Assembly: GCA_000526435.1 (NCBI GenBank)
Contig: JAGB01000002.1
Span: 558,001 to 622,000 of the forward strand
Direction: 5' to 3'
DNA length: 64,000 nt
DNA from: Caldicoprobacter oshimai DSM 21659
Lineage (GTDB): Bacteria > Bacillota > Clostridia > Caldicoprobacterales > Caldicoprobacteraceae
A program made the translations under genes and the position numbers. Below are positions 63,849 to 64,000 of this stretch, piece by piece. Position 1 is the stretch's first letter. Each line of letters begins with the position of its first letter. The notes beneath the pieces were generated by a model. It had not been told where the DNA came from. It made no database searches and saw nothing but the letters and a program-made list of their open reading frames with translations.

Positions 63849-64000
63849 TCATACTCCATCATTTCTCACCAGTTCTGCAAGAAGCCCTGCATACTTGGCC
63901 TCTTCTTTCCAGTGGGGCATCGTTTCAATATTGCCCAAAGCGGATATGTATTCCAATATATCAACAATGGTATTCCGCTGATCCCAGTAATTGGGCAATT
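63849..64000 (-). CDS. C-terminus of a protein, perhaps a DUF1156-type DNA methylase
   Basis: The last 49 codons of a gene whose body lies beyond the window. It begins LPNYWDQRNTIVDILEYISA in the visible part and ends LLAELVRNDGV at TGA 63849-63851. Open to the edge and tightly spaced before the PLD-SNF2 gene, so the two are cotranscribed. The short tail with a WxxRxxIVDILEYI segment is reminiscent of the C-terminus of DUF1156 methylases paired with PLD helicases, but too little is visible for a firm call. Confidence 0.55.
   Translation of the reverse strand, partial: LPNYWDQRNTIVDILEYISALGNIETMPHWKEEAKYAGLLAELVRNDGV

Noticed and set aside
1-64000. tRNA and rRNA genes
   Set aside because: I looked for TTCRANNC-type arms and rRNA-like segments and found none that could be supported.

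Overview
The window looks like chromosome from an anaerobic, saccharolytic, low-to-mid GC Clostridia-type Bacillota. The reasons are strong AGGAGG-type ribosome sites, sigma-A promoters, LL-diaminopimelate aminotransferase, ferredoxin-linked 2-oxoacid oxidoreductase, a carbon-monoxide-dehydrogenase homologue, DUF342/FapA, and c-di-GMP signalling with a c-di-GMP-I riboswitch. The species cannot be fixed from sequence reading alone. All identifications are from motif recognition; no database was searched.

Layout. (1) 0.3-2.5 kb: a lipoprotein and a frameshifted secreted protein. (2) 2.5-6.2 kb, minus strand: a complete circular-bacteriocin cluster, with a 73-residue precursor of the circularin A/uberolysin type, a large membrane protein, a SpoIIM/DUF95 protein, an ABC ATPase and a small hydrophobic immunity candidate. 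(3) 7.3-14.8 kb: a membrane-anchored protein, a LysR regulator, glnA, dapL, dapF, an ANTAR response regulator and nadE. The glnA leader carries two hexaloop hairpins and an overlapping terminator, the textbook target of an ANTAR antiterminator, and an ANTAR protein is encoded 2.5 kb away. (4) 15-18.2 kb: carA followed by a carB missing most of its second ATP-grasp half. (5) 18.5-34.4 kb: a receiver-PAS-GGDEF protein, GH31 alpha-xylosidase, AraD, a YigZ-like protein, a sugar epimerase, isocitrate dehydrogenase, a ferritin-like protein, KorAB, FapA and a PAS-GGDEF-HD-GYP protein. The last of these has an upstream leader with a c-di-GMP-I riboswitch, a terminator and a run of 20 G.

(6) 35-39.1 kb: DUF4139 and PH-domain proteins and a complete IS200/IS605 element (tnpA+tnpB) with IS608-type ends that appears to split a coiled-coil gene. 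(7) 39.2-42.4 kb: GH2 glycosidase and MATE exporter. (8) 42.7-51.1 kb, plus strand: a sulfur-flavoured cluster of larE, ridA and two Cys/Met-metabolism PLP enzymes, then a CooS-like protein and a NitT/TauT-type ABC importer. The two transcription starts share an operator-like motif (core TCATATAGGA, three copies), and the CooS-like protein lacks one C-cluster cysteine. (9) 51.2-55.3 kb: a membrane protein, a YmaF-like protein, an NSS symporter and decayed transposon/recombinase remnants. (10) 55.7-64 kb, minus strand: a likely defence island, with a sigma factor translationally coupled to a large RecQ-like helicase, a membrane protein with a duplicated domain, a PLD-SNF2 helicase, and the C-terminus of a further gene at the edge.

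Most genes from 8 to 42 kb are on the minus strand; exceptions are the ANTAR regulator and icd. The bacteriocin cluster, the flanks of the IS element and the last 10 kb are more AT-rich than the housekeeping core, which fits acquisition by transfer.
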